Assembly (NCBI GenBank): GCA_964019425.1
Contig: OZ025798.1
Coordinates: 186,001 to 250,000, forward strand
DNA from: Flectonema sp. DT1601
Taxonomy: Eukaryota > Euglenozoa > Diplonemea > Diplonemida > Diplonemidae
DNA: 64,000 nucleotides
Direction of reading: 5' to 3'
Positions within the stretch are counted from its first letter, which is position 1; every line of letters starts with the position of its first letter. Positions 11,001 through 23,500 of this stretch are shown here, piece after piece. Both the position numbers and the translations under genes were made by a program. Below the pieces are notes generated by a model, which had not been told where the DNA came from, did not search any database, and saw only the letters and a program-made list of their open reading frames with translations.

Positions 11001-13364
11001 ATCTCCGTAGAGACTTTCCCAATATTTTATTATGTACATAAATGAATCAGAGATTGTCTCAGGTAGTTCTCTGATTAGTTCCAACGAACTCTCCTCCGAC
11101 GTTAATTTTAATTTATTAATTCGTAACACTTCAGACAATAATATCAAATAAAGAGGACACGTTCCGTGATCTTTAAAACAGACGGCATCTCCAGCATTTG
11201 ACGGTTGCTTAATCACACCTTGATCAATTATAGTGTTCTTTTCTTCACTGCATAATCCAGGTACTTTTACAGTTAAATGATGATGTAAGACAGAAAGAGA
11301 TTCCTGTCTTTCAAGACCTGTGAGAAGGACTTCGTATGGTTGTGGAGTTTTTTCTCGAAGTCTTTTTAATATTATGCTGTGAGATGCGACTGAGACAACC
11401 ATTCTCACGTTAACCGACAGTGACAACGGAAGGAACAAATCACCTTCATCGAGTGCTGCTCTCTCTATTCCTGATAACAATAATATTATCCTTTTTGAAC
11501 TAATCACGTTACTTGTTAATAATTTATTCCATTCCGATACTAAACTTCTCGTGTCCAATAGTTGAGTTGGTGGAGGTAATTCAAAAACACCCCTCACGGC
11601 AGTTATTAAGTGACGTAATAAATCACAAACAGATCTAACCTGACCCTCACCAATGAATAATGGAATGATCGCATACGTGTTTGAGTTAGTTGAACGTTTT
11701 AGTGACTGGCATAACCAAGAGATGAGAGTAGCCTTTCCAACACCTGTTTGTCCATACAAGACAAGTGGGTAGGTACAATCAATTTCTGGATCATAATGTT
11801 CACAGTAACGAAGAAGTTCCATTTCAGCTCCAGGACGAGATTGGTATCCAGAAAGTAGAACATCAGCAATAAACCACTGACGTGTTAATAAATCAGTTTC
11901 CCATTTCTCTCTCACAGAATACAACTCCTTACAACTCATTGACTTTGGAGGGTAATAAAGCTCTGCTGATGATATCACTTTTTCAACACGATCAGAGTAG
12001 TCTTTCTCCCAATTATTATAACCAATTTCCTCAGCAATCAAAGCCTCTGATGCGATATCAACAAAGCTATTCGATTCACAGACTGGTACATGTGATCTCT
12101 TTGAGTATATCTTATCAAAACAAACCAACAGTTGTGACACTACTGTTGCACAAAATATAGAAGGCATCGATGACTCTGAATAAGAACAAGACAAACAGAG
12201 TCTGTGCTGTAAGATACTTTGATACTTCTTTGGTTTCTGTACACAATTAGCAGTCGTGTTAAAGAAGACATGTAGACAGGCTGTTTGCTCTCGAAGTGGT
12301 GGCCGACGATTTCCATTTTTATCAGTGAGAGGTGGGTGGGGAGGTACTTTATCAAGTTCTTCTATCATGTATGAAATCACATCTTCGAGTATCCCACCAG
12401 TAGAGTCATCATCATCACAGAGAAGTAACACCCAGGGTAAAAAGAAATTAAATGAATCTCTACTAAAATCGATAGCTGCCTTCCAATTCAACATCGTTTC
12501 TGATTTATCATTTTGAATAACCATCGGCACGAGGGAAACTCCACGATCATGAAGAACACTATTCACATGAGGGAATATTTCTGATTTTAAAAGTCGAACT
12601 TCTCCACTCATCTTAGAAGGGTTACTCAAGATGACTGTTAAATGAATATGTCTGTGAGTGAATCTTGGTCGATATATTGGCTCACTGTTGATTCCTTCTA
12701 TTCTATTTGTTTGAATGTCACACAAACGAAGACGAATCCGATCACACCATTCAGGAGTGATGTGAGTATCAGTGATGTCAATAGATTCTAGTACAGTCGT
12801 GTTTCTTGCGAGTTCCGTCAACATTCTCGCTGCGGTAATTGACAAAGGATTACTACTCAGATCGATAGACGTCAGTCCTTGGTGATTCCTTACTATTTTT
12901 AGTAACTCAGTTAGTTGAGCTGCGTTTATATTTTGTTGACTTAACTTCAAGCATTTCATTCGTCGACTACATCGAAGCAGTTCGATAACAACCTGAAGTC
13001 CATTAGAACCCAAATGATTATCACTTGTGTCTAACTCTCTTAAAGCACATCTGTCATCTGTTGATGATGATTGTAAGTAGTTTAGTATTCCGCTGTTAGC
13101 TTTCACGCAGTATTCTTTACATAATTGAAGATATGAATTTTCTACTAAACTCGGAGTTCTTTTCGGTTTTGTGATCTCATTTTTAGAAGCCAACCTCGTC
13201 TTACTAACCTGAAGTGAAGATCTAGTCCCCGTATTGTGATATCGTTTGTTTGATTGAAATTTACGCAACTTACTAATTATTGAAAGAGGTTCTGAATGTT
13301 GATTTCCCCATCGTGTGATGCAAGCTGGTGGTAGTCGGACGTTGATATCGTCGTCATTCAACAT
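8072..13364 (-). CDS. LRR, DUF4062-like, NACHT-like NTPase with WD40 repeats (three exons)
   Basis: Exons 13364-9836, 9767-9646 and 9574-8072 join in frame to about 1717 residues, with GTATGT and GTTTGT donors and ACAG/CAACAG acceptors. N-terminal leucine-rich repeats (about 105-200: LRELDTSDNHLGSNGLQVV, LTSIDLSSNPLSITAARML) lead into a region like DUF4062 (about 235-320: VRLLKSEIFPHVNSVLHDRG, LVPMVI). A NACHT-like NTPase follows, with P-loop GQTGVGKAT near 535, and then WD40 propellers from about 1040 to the end. The order resembles NWD1, NPHP3 and TEP1, which act as assembly or signalling scaffolds. The P-loop has Ala where Ser/Thr usually sits, and the Walker B-like strand reads ILLLSGIE instead of ending in acidic D, so ATPase activity is doubtful. 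Confidence 0.85.
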
Positions 13365-13640
13365 TTCTATTTAGTGTAACTCAACTATAAATATAAATAT
13401 TAAAGAACTTTTAAACGTCAATACCAGAACGGCATATTTGCTCTCGGTAGATAAACGTAACAGAAGACACGGCGTACTAGCCAACACACGCACTTATGTA
13501 AAAAAATTTAAAAATAAAGAAAGAACTAACCAGTATGACTGTAGAGCAGTTAAGCTTGAAATCGTTTGTGGTAACCTACGCTGTGATTACGACAGCAACC
13601 AGAAGTTAGAATAAACCAATCTTTACATAAACTGACTCCT
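13365..13640. other. Intergenic spacer, nothing identified
   Basis: AT-rich, with no long frame. It holds the 3' UTR of the synergin-like gene and the region just upstream of the NACHT/WD40 start, where a TTTATAG acceptor-like end lies about 20 nt before the ATG. Confidence 0.4.
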
Positions 13641-16600
13641 TTATGAGATCCCAAGTGTTTCCGCAAGCTGTTTTAAATTATTATTTAGCGTAGCAGAAAT
13701 ACTCCCAGGAAAAGAAAAAAAAATAAAAAGTACACACCTCAGCTACTAACGAACTACAAGTTGAGAACGATGCCAAGTAATCAGGTGGTGAATTCGGAGC
13801 GAACGTATTGTTAATTAAGTTTATTAATTTAATTAAATTGTAAACGACTGAAGGATCTTCAAAAACCATGGTAGCGATGACAGGAACATCATAAGAAAGG
13901 GTTGAGAGTACCAACTGTCCCAACTGTCTTTCCATAATGGAGAAAGCTTCAACTGCTGGTGTTACTTTGCTGCTAAGACAAGATATGGCAGCTTTCCCTT
14001 GTGATAATGAATATTCTATTAGGTTGTCACACAGTTCTATTGCGTCGTTTATGGAATTTGATGAAAACTTATCAGCAAGTCCTCCAACTATTGATTCTTC
14101 TGTGGCTTCAGACATTTCCATCTCATCTCGTGGATATGAACCAGCGGCAGTCATTAATTTATTTAATGAAATGATTCCTCCAACAGAGATATCTCCGTTT
14201 AGAATAAATCCACAGAGTTGATCGTAGTTTTCAAGTTTCCTGTCCAAGTCTTTGATGTCATGATCCAGACCGGGTTCCCCTTTTTCGTGTCGTTCTCGTT
14301 TATCTTCGCGTTGCAATTCGAGAGAGCGTCCTTCGAGTAACAATTTCAATTCGACTAACTTTCTAGTTCTCCAAGTTGGATGAGACAACAACTGAAGTAC
14401 CGAGTCGTAGATTAACGAACTTCGAACTTCAAATTGAGTAATCGGCTGTGAAGTCTTTGATTGTGAATCCGCTACCGTCTGGGCTGCCTGGGGTGTCTCC
14501 GGAGATGCACCAAAAGCAAAGAATGGATCGTTACCAAGTTGTGGAAGTGGAGGGGCCTCAGGTTTTGTATCCATATTAAGGTTATTCACAGGTAGTGGTT
14601 GTGGAACTGTTGTGAAGTTTCCAAATATTTCAGACTCGCGAACAACATCTTCAGACTTCCTAACATCACTCTCCGTACCGACATTCGGTGCAGCAAAGTC
14701 AGCAAAAGAATCATTACCACCACCACCACTGTTGTTGTTATTATCAGTTGTGACACTCAATTCTTTCGGTGCAGATGTAGCAAAATTGCCACCAGAATGC
14801 AAGTGAGAAAGGGGTGCAAGTTGGTTGTCTGCTGGTGCAAAGTCAGCAAAAGCTGGCTGTGTATTCGAAGGCTGTGAGGTGCTGAAGTCACCAAACTCGT
14901 TATTTTGCATGTCTGGAATTGGAGATTGCATGTCTGGAATTGCAGATGCTACGGACACTGTTGGTTGCGGCGAAACTGAGACGGGTTTAGCAGCAGAGAA
15001 GTCTCCAAACGCTTCCTCTGTAGGCTGCGTAATAGATTTAGCAGCAGAGAACTCTCCAAAAGTTTCAGCAGGCTGCGTGACGGGTTTAGCAGCAGAGAAG
15101 TTCCCAAACAATTCCGCGGCAGGTTTTTGTGTAGTTCCGCCTGCTGCAGGCGGTGGTACACTACTGCTGCTGAAGTCACCAAACATGTCATCAGCGGATT
15201 GCTTTGAATCTGCCGTAGGTAGTGAGGTACTATTGTTATTGAAGTCACTAAATGGTTTTTCATCTCCCGGAAGCGGCGGTGGCCCCGAAAAAGCCGGTTG
15301 AGGTTGGGAAGATTGAGGGGCAGAGAAATCACCAAATTGGTCATCAGCTGTCGAAGCTGTTGGTTGCTGACCAACTGGAGGTAGGACTGCAGTGTGTTTC
15401 TCGCTAATCGGTTGTTCTGTTTTCGATATCTGAGGATGCGACACAAAGTCACCAAAGTTATCATCATCAGCAACAGCTGGCTTTGTAATACCAGCTGATG
15501 TAAACTCCGCAAAGTCATTAGCTGGTTGAGGCTGACTAATGGTCGTCGCTTGTGGTTGCAATCCAGGCATTGGAGAAGGGGCAGTTGCAAATGCGCCAAA
15601 TTCTTGTGGTTGCTGGTGCTGTGGTTGCTGCTGATGTTGATGTTGGTGCTGATGTTGATGTTGCTGCGGTGGTACGTTGCTGATTGGAGCGCTCGTTGCA
15701 CCAGCAAAGTCACCGAAGTCATCATCGGTAATATCTCGTTCTGCCTGAGCTGCTTGTTGTGCTATTCTCTGTTTTGTTTGATTTGCAAACATCATAACCA
15801 ATCCGTTGGGGCGTTGCTGTGGAGCCACCTGCTGAGGCACACCAGCTGACTGCACTCCACCCTGCTGATGCTGCATGTAGTGATGGTGTTGATGATGATG
15901 CTGGTGTTGTTGCTGGCCACCAAATTGCTGCTGTGTTGCCATCATATTTTGCTGTTGCTGTGGTTGTTGCTGCTGGTATCCCATCTGCTGTTGTGGTTGC
16001 TGCTGGAAACCCATCTGCTGTGGTTGTTGCTGATGCCCCATCTGCTGCTGTGGTTGTTGCTGCTGGTCCATTTGCTGTTGTTGTGGTTGCTGCTGGAAAC
16101 ACATCTGCTGTGGTGGTTGCTGCTGGAAACCCATCTGCTGTGATTCCATTCGCTGCTGTTGTGGTTGCTGCTGGAAACACATCTGTTGTGGTGGTTGCTG
16201 CTGGAAACCCATCTGCTGTGATTGTTGTTGTTGGTGCCCCATCTGCTGTTGTGGTTGTTGCTGCTGGTGCCCCATTTGCTGCTGTGGTTGTTGCTGGTGC
16301 CCCATCTGCTGCTGTGGTTGTTGCTGCTGGTCCATTTGCTGCTGTTGTGGTTGCTGCTGGAAACACATCTGCTGTGGTGGTTGCTGCTGGAAACCCATCT
16401 GCTGTGATTCCATTTGCTGCTGTTGTGGTTGCTGCTGGAAACACATCTGTTGTGGTGGTTGCTGCTGGAAACCCATCTGCTGTGGTTGTTGCTGCTGGTA
16501 CCCCATTTGCTGCTGGTGCCCCATCTGCTGTTGTGGTTGCTGCTGGAAACCCATTTGCTGCTGGTACCCAACTTGTTGCTGTTGTTGTTGTTGAGGAGCA

Positions 16601-16647
16601 GCTTTGCTCTCCTGTACAAACCCATCCAGAAATTTATCCAAATCCAT
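13641..16647 (-). CDS. Glutamine-rich synergin-like clathrin/AP-1 accessory protein (two exons)
   Basis: Exons 16647-13738 and 13667-13641 encode about 978 residues; the last exon adds only LAETLGIS before TAA. Residues about 18-265 are tandem Gln/Met/Gly/Phe repeats (QQMGFQQQP, QQMCFQQQP). The middle carries at least eight FG[DEN]F tetrapeptides (DDFGDFAG, DNFGDFVS, DQFGDFSA, DMFGDFSS, ELFGNFSA, TFGEFSA, EFGDFST). These fit the known gamma-ear (GAE) binding consensus of AP-1 and GGA accessory proteins. The final 250 residues are helical and charged, as in synergin-type C-terminal domains. The likely role is in clathrin coat trafficking at the trans-Golgi or endosome. The start lies 26 nt after a TTTTCACAG acceptor. 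Confidence 0.75.
15950..16600 (-). repeat. CAG/CAA-rich tandem repeat in the synergin-like gene
   Basis: Imperfect repeats of about 24-60 bp on a CTGCTG/TTGTGG theme, coding for Gln-rich MGF and MCF units. Blocks around 16060-16235 and 16320-16500 are close copies of one another, suggesting a duplication of about 260 bp. Opposite-strand open frames here are by-products of the repeat. Confidence 0.9.
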
Positions 16648-17530
16648 GTTTTAGACAACCCGAAGTGGCAGCCCTGTGAAAATAACTTAACTAACAATCC
16701 GAGGCCATCTCACGTTACCCACCACAACATGATTTATCGCACTGATAGAAGTAGCTAATGAAGAATTAATGTAAACCTCAATTGTAATCTCATTAAAACG
16801 ACTCAAGCTTATTCCCTAGACAAATCATAACTGCTTCCACAAAGGATGAACAGTAGAAACGGATGACTTGGTTTACTAAACGTTGCCGCCTAATGAAGTG
16901 TTCGTGGCTTAAGTTCGATCCCGAGTGCGTCGTGCTTTGTACGATTATCTCGGGATACAATCACAGTAAAGGTTTACATGTTCGCAGTAGCGCTATCTTT
17001 GGGAATCCCAAGAACGAACTGCGAACCTCAGAAAAAGTAATAAAAACAAAACAGAAAAATCAGTAAATAATTATATTTTACATCTACTTCAGTGTAGTTG
17101 CTAGAAAAAGGAAAAAAAGAATTGGGGGTGTAAATAACTTAATTTTATTTTTTTAAAAAAAAAAAATAAAAAAAAAAGATTTTGGAACATACTTATGAAA
17201 AATTAAGATCAGAGATCTCTCTCTTTAATATTTTTCGTAAACAGTGCATTCTGTGTAAGTGACATGAAAACACTACCTAACAGCTGTAACAAGTATGTAT
17301 TTTGTAAATAAATAATATAAAAAAATAATTTTGTATTCGAGTTCAAGATTGCCGTTCGCTTATTAACAAGAGAAGGATCGCACGTTAAGTGTAGTTAGGA
17401 GTATTTTAAAATGTAAAAAAACAAAACTTTATGAGAGCATCAGTTCAGCGGCTGTCTATCGTCATCGTCAGTACCGAACCAATTATGAATCGCCTGTTTT
17501 TTATATAATAAGTTTACCAACACATTCATA
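16648..17530. other. Spacer between synergin-like and channel genes
   Basis: AT-rich apart from the possible small gene at 16.8-17.0 kb. It includes a T/A block at about 17145-17180. On the minus strand it holds the 3' UTR of the channel gene and the leader of the synergin-like gene. Confidence 0.4.
16793..17026 (-). CDS. Possible small spliced gene, 3' part only
   Basis: A frame of 47 codons (exon 16934-16793, ending LGNKLESF then TAA) can be joined through a 43-nt GT-AG intron (16977-16935) to an exon at 17026-16978 reading SQFVLGIPKDSATAN. The 5' end is not found, although an acceptor (TTTCTGAG) precedes the upstream exon. Composition is protein-like (HFIRRQRLVNQVIRFYC). A second frame choice is also open, so this could be accidental. 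No family recognised. Confidence 0.3.
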
Positions 17531-20500
17531 TCACTTATCAATTACTTCACATTTGATATCACATTCTCCAAGTCGAACGACTGTGCATACCGGATTATTA
17601 GCATACTTCGTCGGAGGGTCAGGTGAGGGTGTGCGACTTCTGTTCTGTTTTTTTTTTTTTTTTTCCTTTTCAAATTAAATTACTAATCTCATTGAATATA
17701 ATGATATTGAATTAGAGATTGAGAAACTGTCTATTATTAATATAAAACATACTCGTATCACACCACCATAAGGAGTTGGTCTCGGAGGAGGCTGATCTCT
17801 TGGGAAGGGTTCACTAGATCTTCTAACAGGGTCAGCTATTGAAGATTCCGTAGCAGGAGTGACAGTTGGTGCCGCAGGTGAGTTTGGCTGTGTTATCGTT
17901 GGTGACATAACAGGTTCAGGTGTACGATATTCAAAAGGATCTCTAGCGTAACGATTGTTAACAACAGGTAGTGGTGGCGGTGGAAGAAGTTCAGGTGTCG
18001 GAGAGCGAGTCTCAGGAGAGGTTTCAAACTTTAGAGAAGACCTACCACCCGGAGCACTCAACGGACGAAGTTCAGGAGAGTTAATTCCTCTATCAGGTAC
18101 CATCAGTGGAAGTGTTGTTTGTTGAGAATCAAAAGAGTTCCGTCTGCTTTGATAAGTTCCACTTCGAGGTGAGATATGTGGAAGCAGTTGAGGAAATGCA
18201 ACTGGTGATGGGGGAAGATATGCCTCAGAGGAAGATTTCCGATTATGCTTACCAGTTTGATTGCTCCGATGTGACATTTCATTCGAACTCAATGACGTAG
18301 GTACCAAAGGGGGATGAAACAATCGCTCAGTCGGAACCACCTGCGTTGGAGTTGAAGTTGCTGGTGAGGCACTGGAACTTATCACAGCACCGTCAGAACT
18401 CAAGGGGCTCTGCGCCCAATTATTTTCCCCGTGAGTATTACCAAACGTTGTGTACTCTGATGTCGGGTTTATTGGAGACTTTGGGCTCAGAGAAGCTGGT
18501 GAAGATACTCCGCGATTTGAGTAAATAAAGTGATTGCCTGCTATTGTATTAAACTTATTGCCTTCAGTGTTGGTAATAGGAGGCTGCGGAGACGGCGACG
18601 GGGTCATCCCTACCGGAGTTGCCCATCCATTGGTGAGAGTTGGTGACGACACGTGGCCTCCTATCACTTGCTGTTGTGTTGGTCTGGATGAAATAGACTG
18701 GCGAGGTGATGCTTGCCAGGGAGATGGCGATGACGGAGCTCCCGAAAACATCTGAACTGGCTCCGGTGTTGTGTTTTGAGTAACAGGCCAAGGTGATGGT
18801 AACTGACGAGGTGATGCCGCAGTAGGCCAAGGTGATGGTAACTGACGAGGTGATGCCGCAATAGGCCAAGGTGATGGTGACGACCTGGCTCCCGAAACTG
18901 GCCCTGGTATTGGAGACGTTGAGTTTTGATTAACTGGCCAGGGCGATGGTGATTGACGAGGTGATGCTGCAACAGGCCAGGGTGATGGTGACGACCGAGC
19001 AGTTGAACTCTGCATTGGTAGTTTCAATAAAGGCTTTTGTGCCAGCAGAGGAGGAGAAGTCGAGAAGTTAGACCTACTACCCGGTGATTGATTTCTAACA
19101 GGTAAAGAATGATCAATATACTGCTGAACTGGTATTGGAGAAGTCGAGAAGTTTGATTGTCCACCTTCCACAGGCCAAGGTGACGGACTTTGTCGAGGTG
19201 TGAATCTATTTTGTTGTTGCGCACCCCAAGATGGAGACTGTTGTCTAGTGTTGCCGATACTTCTACCAACAGGAATTGGAGAGATACTTTGAAGCGAGTC
19301 AACAGTGCTTCCGGGCCATGGAGAAGGTTGTCGAGGAACTGGTGATACGGGTCGCCAAACAGGTCTATGAGTCGGTGACGGTACTGTAGAAGCAGCAGGT
19401 GTAGTTGGCCTACTTTGTATTAATTGTTGCTGCTGCTGATGATGTTCGTGCCATGTGAGAGATGGTTTCTGAAATTTCTTCGAAGTAACGATTACCGGAT
19501 CTAAAACAACAGAACTTTCTTCAAAAGCCGGCCACGCAGAATGTGACTTCAGGACGGTCTGTTTCCTGCCGTTGGTACTTTCAGATTGAACTCTCGGACT
19601 GATTAGAGAAGTTGGAGAATTAAATGGCATTCGATGAGAAGGAGAAACGCCTCCCATCCCACTCACAGGATTACAAAGTAATGGAGAAGTAGGACGAGAT
19701 TGAGTAGAGTTAGAAAAGGATATCGGACTGGGAGATCTTCTAACGGGGGCCAGAATCGGAGATCTTCCCGCAGGAGGTGGAGAGGGAGGAGTTGGGGACA
19801 TTCCCGGAGCTCTTAAAGGAGAGTAGCTCGCATTGGGTGATAATGATTTACCGACAGCAACGATAGGAGTGCCAACTGGTGACACACCAGATTGCTGAAT
19901 TGAGAAACTAACAGACTTAATAGGAGGAAGTGAAGACATCGGAGACATCATTCCTCCATCCTGAGTAACTGTTGACGGGGTTTGAGAATCCGTCTGAAAA
20001 GTAGCGACAGTCATATCACCTCCTCCTTCATCATCAGGATAGTTACCAACTTGAGTAATAACTGTCGACTCAACACCACTAAAAGTATTGTTTGGATTTA
20101 CACCAGTTTGAATGTACGCTGAGAATCCAGAGGATGCAGTGGATGCCTTTTCCATATTATCTTCATTTCTGTTATTTTCTAATTGGTTGATTTCCTTATT
20201 GTCAAGAGTAGCAGTTGGTTTTTCATCTTTCAACTTTTCATTCTCAGACTGTAGAAGTTCAGCAGCTGTCCGCTGGATGTCAGCATCACGTTTAGCGTTA
20301 GCAAGAAGCCAACGTGTTTGAGTTAGCTGTCCTTGTAGGTTAGCACATGCTTGACGACGCTGTTTTTGAACTTTGTGAAAGCTGTAGGCAGCCCATATAC
20401 GATCAACACAGTACCAGTGAACAATTGTAAATGCCGCCTCATCAGTAAAGAGACCAGGAATAAATCTACTAGCCTGTTTAGACTGTCGTGGTGTTAGTGA

Positions 20501-23500
20501 AAACATCCTGGCTGCGAATGCTGTGACTGTTCCTCCGAATTCAACGTTGAAATTATTATCGATCGGGATTGGGATCTCACCCAATCCTAAAATCATATTT
20601 AATGATGTTGAAGGCATCCTACCCCACAATGGAGACGGTAATGTTGTTAAGAATTTAACAAATAATCGACACGGCATCAATCGATTTCCATCAGGCAATG
20701 CAGCCAACCAACACCTTCTGTAAGTGTTGAAGGCATCGAAGACGAAAGTGTTGTCAAGTTGGTCCATCAGATCTCCAAACTGATCTAACACAACCGTTAT
20801 GAATAGATTTAATACAATAAATGATCCAATAATCATAAAACTATAAAAATACAACGCAACCCACAAAGCATTTGGTCCACAATCACCTCCATCTTCATCA
20901 CACAGAGGAGGAGATAATGAACAAGCAGACATGACATCTGTCCATGTCTCAGTAGTACTAACTTGATAAAGGGTTATTAACGCGTAATAGAGAGTTTGAA
21001 AATTTGAGTGTCGATGAAGTCGTCCAGGTCCACCAATCGCGACTTCACCAAAAAGATTAACTCCCACAACACCATAACAGAAGAATACGACTGCTAGTAA
21101 GAATCCAATATTGACTAAGTGAGGAACCGATCCTATTAAAGTTTGAAACAGTTCTCGAAGACCTTTCCACTTGTTGACAAGTCGAAACATTCGACCAACT
21201 CGTATGACACGAGCAGCTGTAGCTGATGAACCACTCCCTGTAACGAATAGTAATTGTGTTGTACTTAATATTATTATCATAAAGTCATATCTATTCCAGT
21301 TATCAAGAAAGTAACTGGTCGCTCCAAATCCAACCATTTTCAAAATACATTCAACGACGTAAATCGAGTAGAATATGTAGGATGATAATTTCAAAGTCGA
21401 TTCAAAGCTCTGATTCATATTATGATGTTCTAAAGACATAATAACTGTGTTGGTTACAATTATTGACATGACGATGTAATCGAACCAAATATTAGTAACA
21501 ATGGAATGACAGAATCTTTTTAATCTTCCATAAATACCAGATCTGGGTTGTAACGGAGGATGTTGAAGTAATTCAATCTGAGCAAGTGTTCTTTGAGACT
21601 TAACCCAATCTTGTTGTCGTTGAGTTAGACACCATGATCCTTCATTGCGTGCCTTCTGAGCTGCAAACTTATCAATAAGAACTCCTATGAATAGGTTCAT
21701 TGCCATGAATTGTCCAACTACTGCAAATAATACAAAAAACACTGCAACATAAGGACGTGAATCTCGTTTTAGAGATTTTGTATCTGATTGGCTATCAATT
21801 CCTGTTAGCATTATCGCAGCCCATCCTTCACCCACTGCACATTCAAATAATGCTGTAATCGCTGATCCAATGTGATCGAAATTATATCGAGTGTTCAGCC
21901 ATTCTCTTTCATGTTCTTCTTCATATTCACCAAAGGCATCTCTATGAACTACGATGTATGTTCCGTTACAGTGTTGGATGTCTTCAATTTGATCATCGTT
22001 GCAGTAGTAAAAGGATCCCATAAATAACTGAAGACCTACAATGCCGAATATCAACCAAGCAAATGAACAGACAAGAACAACATTACCCATTGCTGGTACG
22101 GCTTCGAATAGCGATGAAATTATTAATTTCACTTCGGTGCTCTTTACAGCTAATTTGATGATTCTAAGAGCCCGAAAAAAGAACAGGTTTTTAAAAAATA
22201 TTGCGATGGCAGCTGTGAAAACGACAAAGCAATCCAAACGATTCCAAGTGTCTCTGAGATAAGCGTTCTTTGCATTCCACAATCCGAAGACATAAATCTT
22301 TATTACCATCTCACAAAAAAATAAAATAGTAATCACAATGTCTAGTACTGATAACACTTTCGCTAATTCTGGTTTATGTTTCAGTGAGGGATCATTCATC
22401 GACAACACCACCGCATTGAGAACAATCAAAAACAATATAAAAATATCAAACGCAGGATGCAATACTACTTTAGCAGCACGTTGTTTATTTGTCAGAGCAT
22501 CGTCAACTAAGATATTATTTCTGCTGTAAAATTGATTATTACAATCAGCCCAGGGATCTTCTTCATTATCTTGTGGATGTTCATCTTTTACTGTTTTAGG
22601 ATTCCTTACTGAATATGTCCATATGCTGTCGAGAGGATTAAGATCTCTTCCTAATAAAAGAGAAACTTTAGCCTCGCTGGTGTACTTTCCTTTGACTCTA
22701 AACTTTGTGGCTTCGAGTACCTCATTCAGGATAACAATACGACTTTCACCCTTTTTGTGTTCCGTGTATTCAGGTTGTTCCCAAGAGTCTGTCTCATTAT
22801 GACAATATTGTAACTCGATTTCTGAAAATGTTTTCAGAAGCAGAACTCCAGCTATTTTCTCAGGTGTTGTAAATTCAAATTTAAACGGAAGGGTCATCCA
22901 ATCACTTGTCTCCCAACTCCAGTCCCAATGAACTTCATTTTCGAAGTCTTCCTGGACTTTCCAATTGCGATCTGATGGGTCCATTCTGAGTTCTTGTTCA
23001 GCGACGACAACACCTCCGGCTTCAAAACCACTTCTTCTTGGTAGAGGATATAAACTATCTGGTGCTTTTACAGTACTACCAATCTTGACTCTTGGCGGGT
23101 CGAATGATAAATAAGAAAAGAATGCTTCATTCTCTCCCTCTGAGAATTGGGTCAGCAGATCTGCTTCTTCTCTTTTCTTGAGTCGCAGACACAGACAGTC
23201 ATCGACGAGGATGGTTTCGAATCGTTCAGAGTCGGTTGGAGGTAAGTCAACACCACCTTGACGATAGGCGTCAATTGATAAATAAGAAATAACACCTCTC
23301 TGAGTAATGTACTGTTGAACATCAGCTCTTTCTATGAAAGTTGTTGCTACTGGAATCTCAGGTTGGAAACCAGTTGTTGGAAATTGAGCAACTGATCGAC
23401 GACGTAGAATCTGAACAAGTTCAAAGAAATTAAGACCAGACCGACCTCGATTACGTCCATCATTACTATGAGAGTTAACTGATGTTACTGTTGCTTCTTT

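Noticed and set aside
15819-16679. Long plus-strand Val/Ala- and Leu-rich frames opposite the synergin-like gene
   Set aside because: They arise from the reverse of CAG/CAA repeats coding for glutamine.
16905-16935. GTTCGATCCC resembling a T loop on the plus strand
   Set aside because: The flanking 5-bp stem does not pair and no cloverleaf can be drawn.
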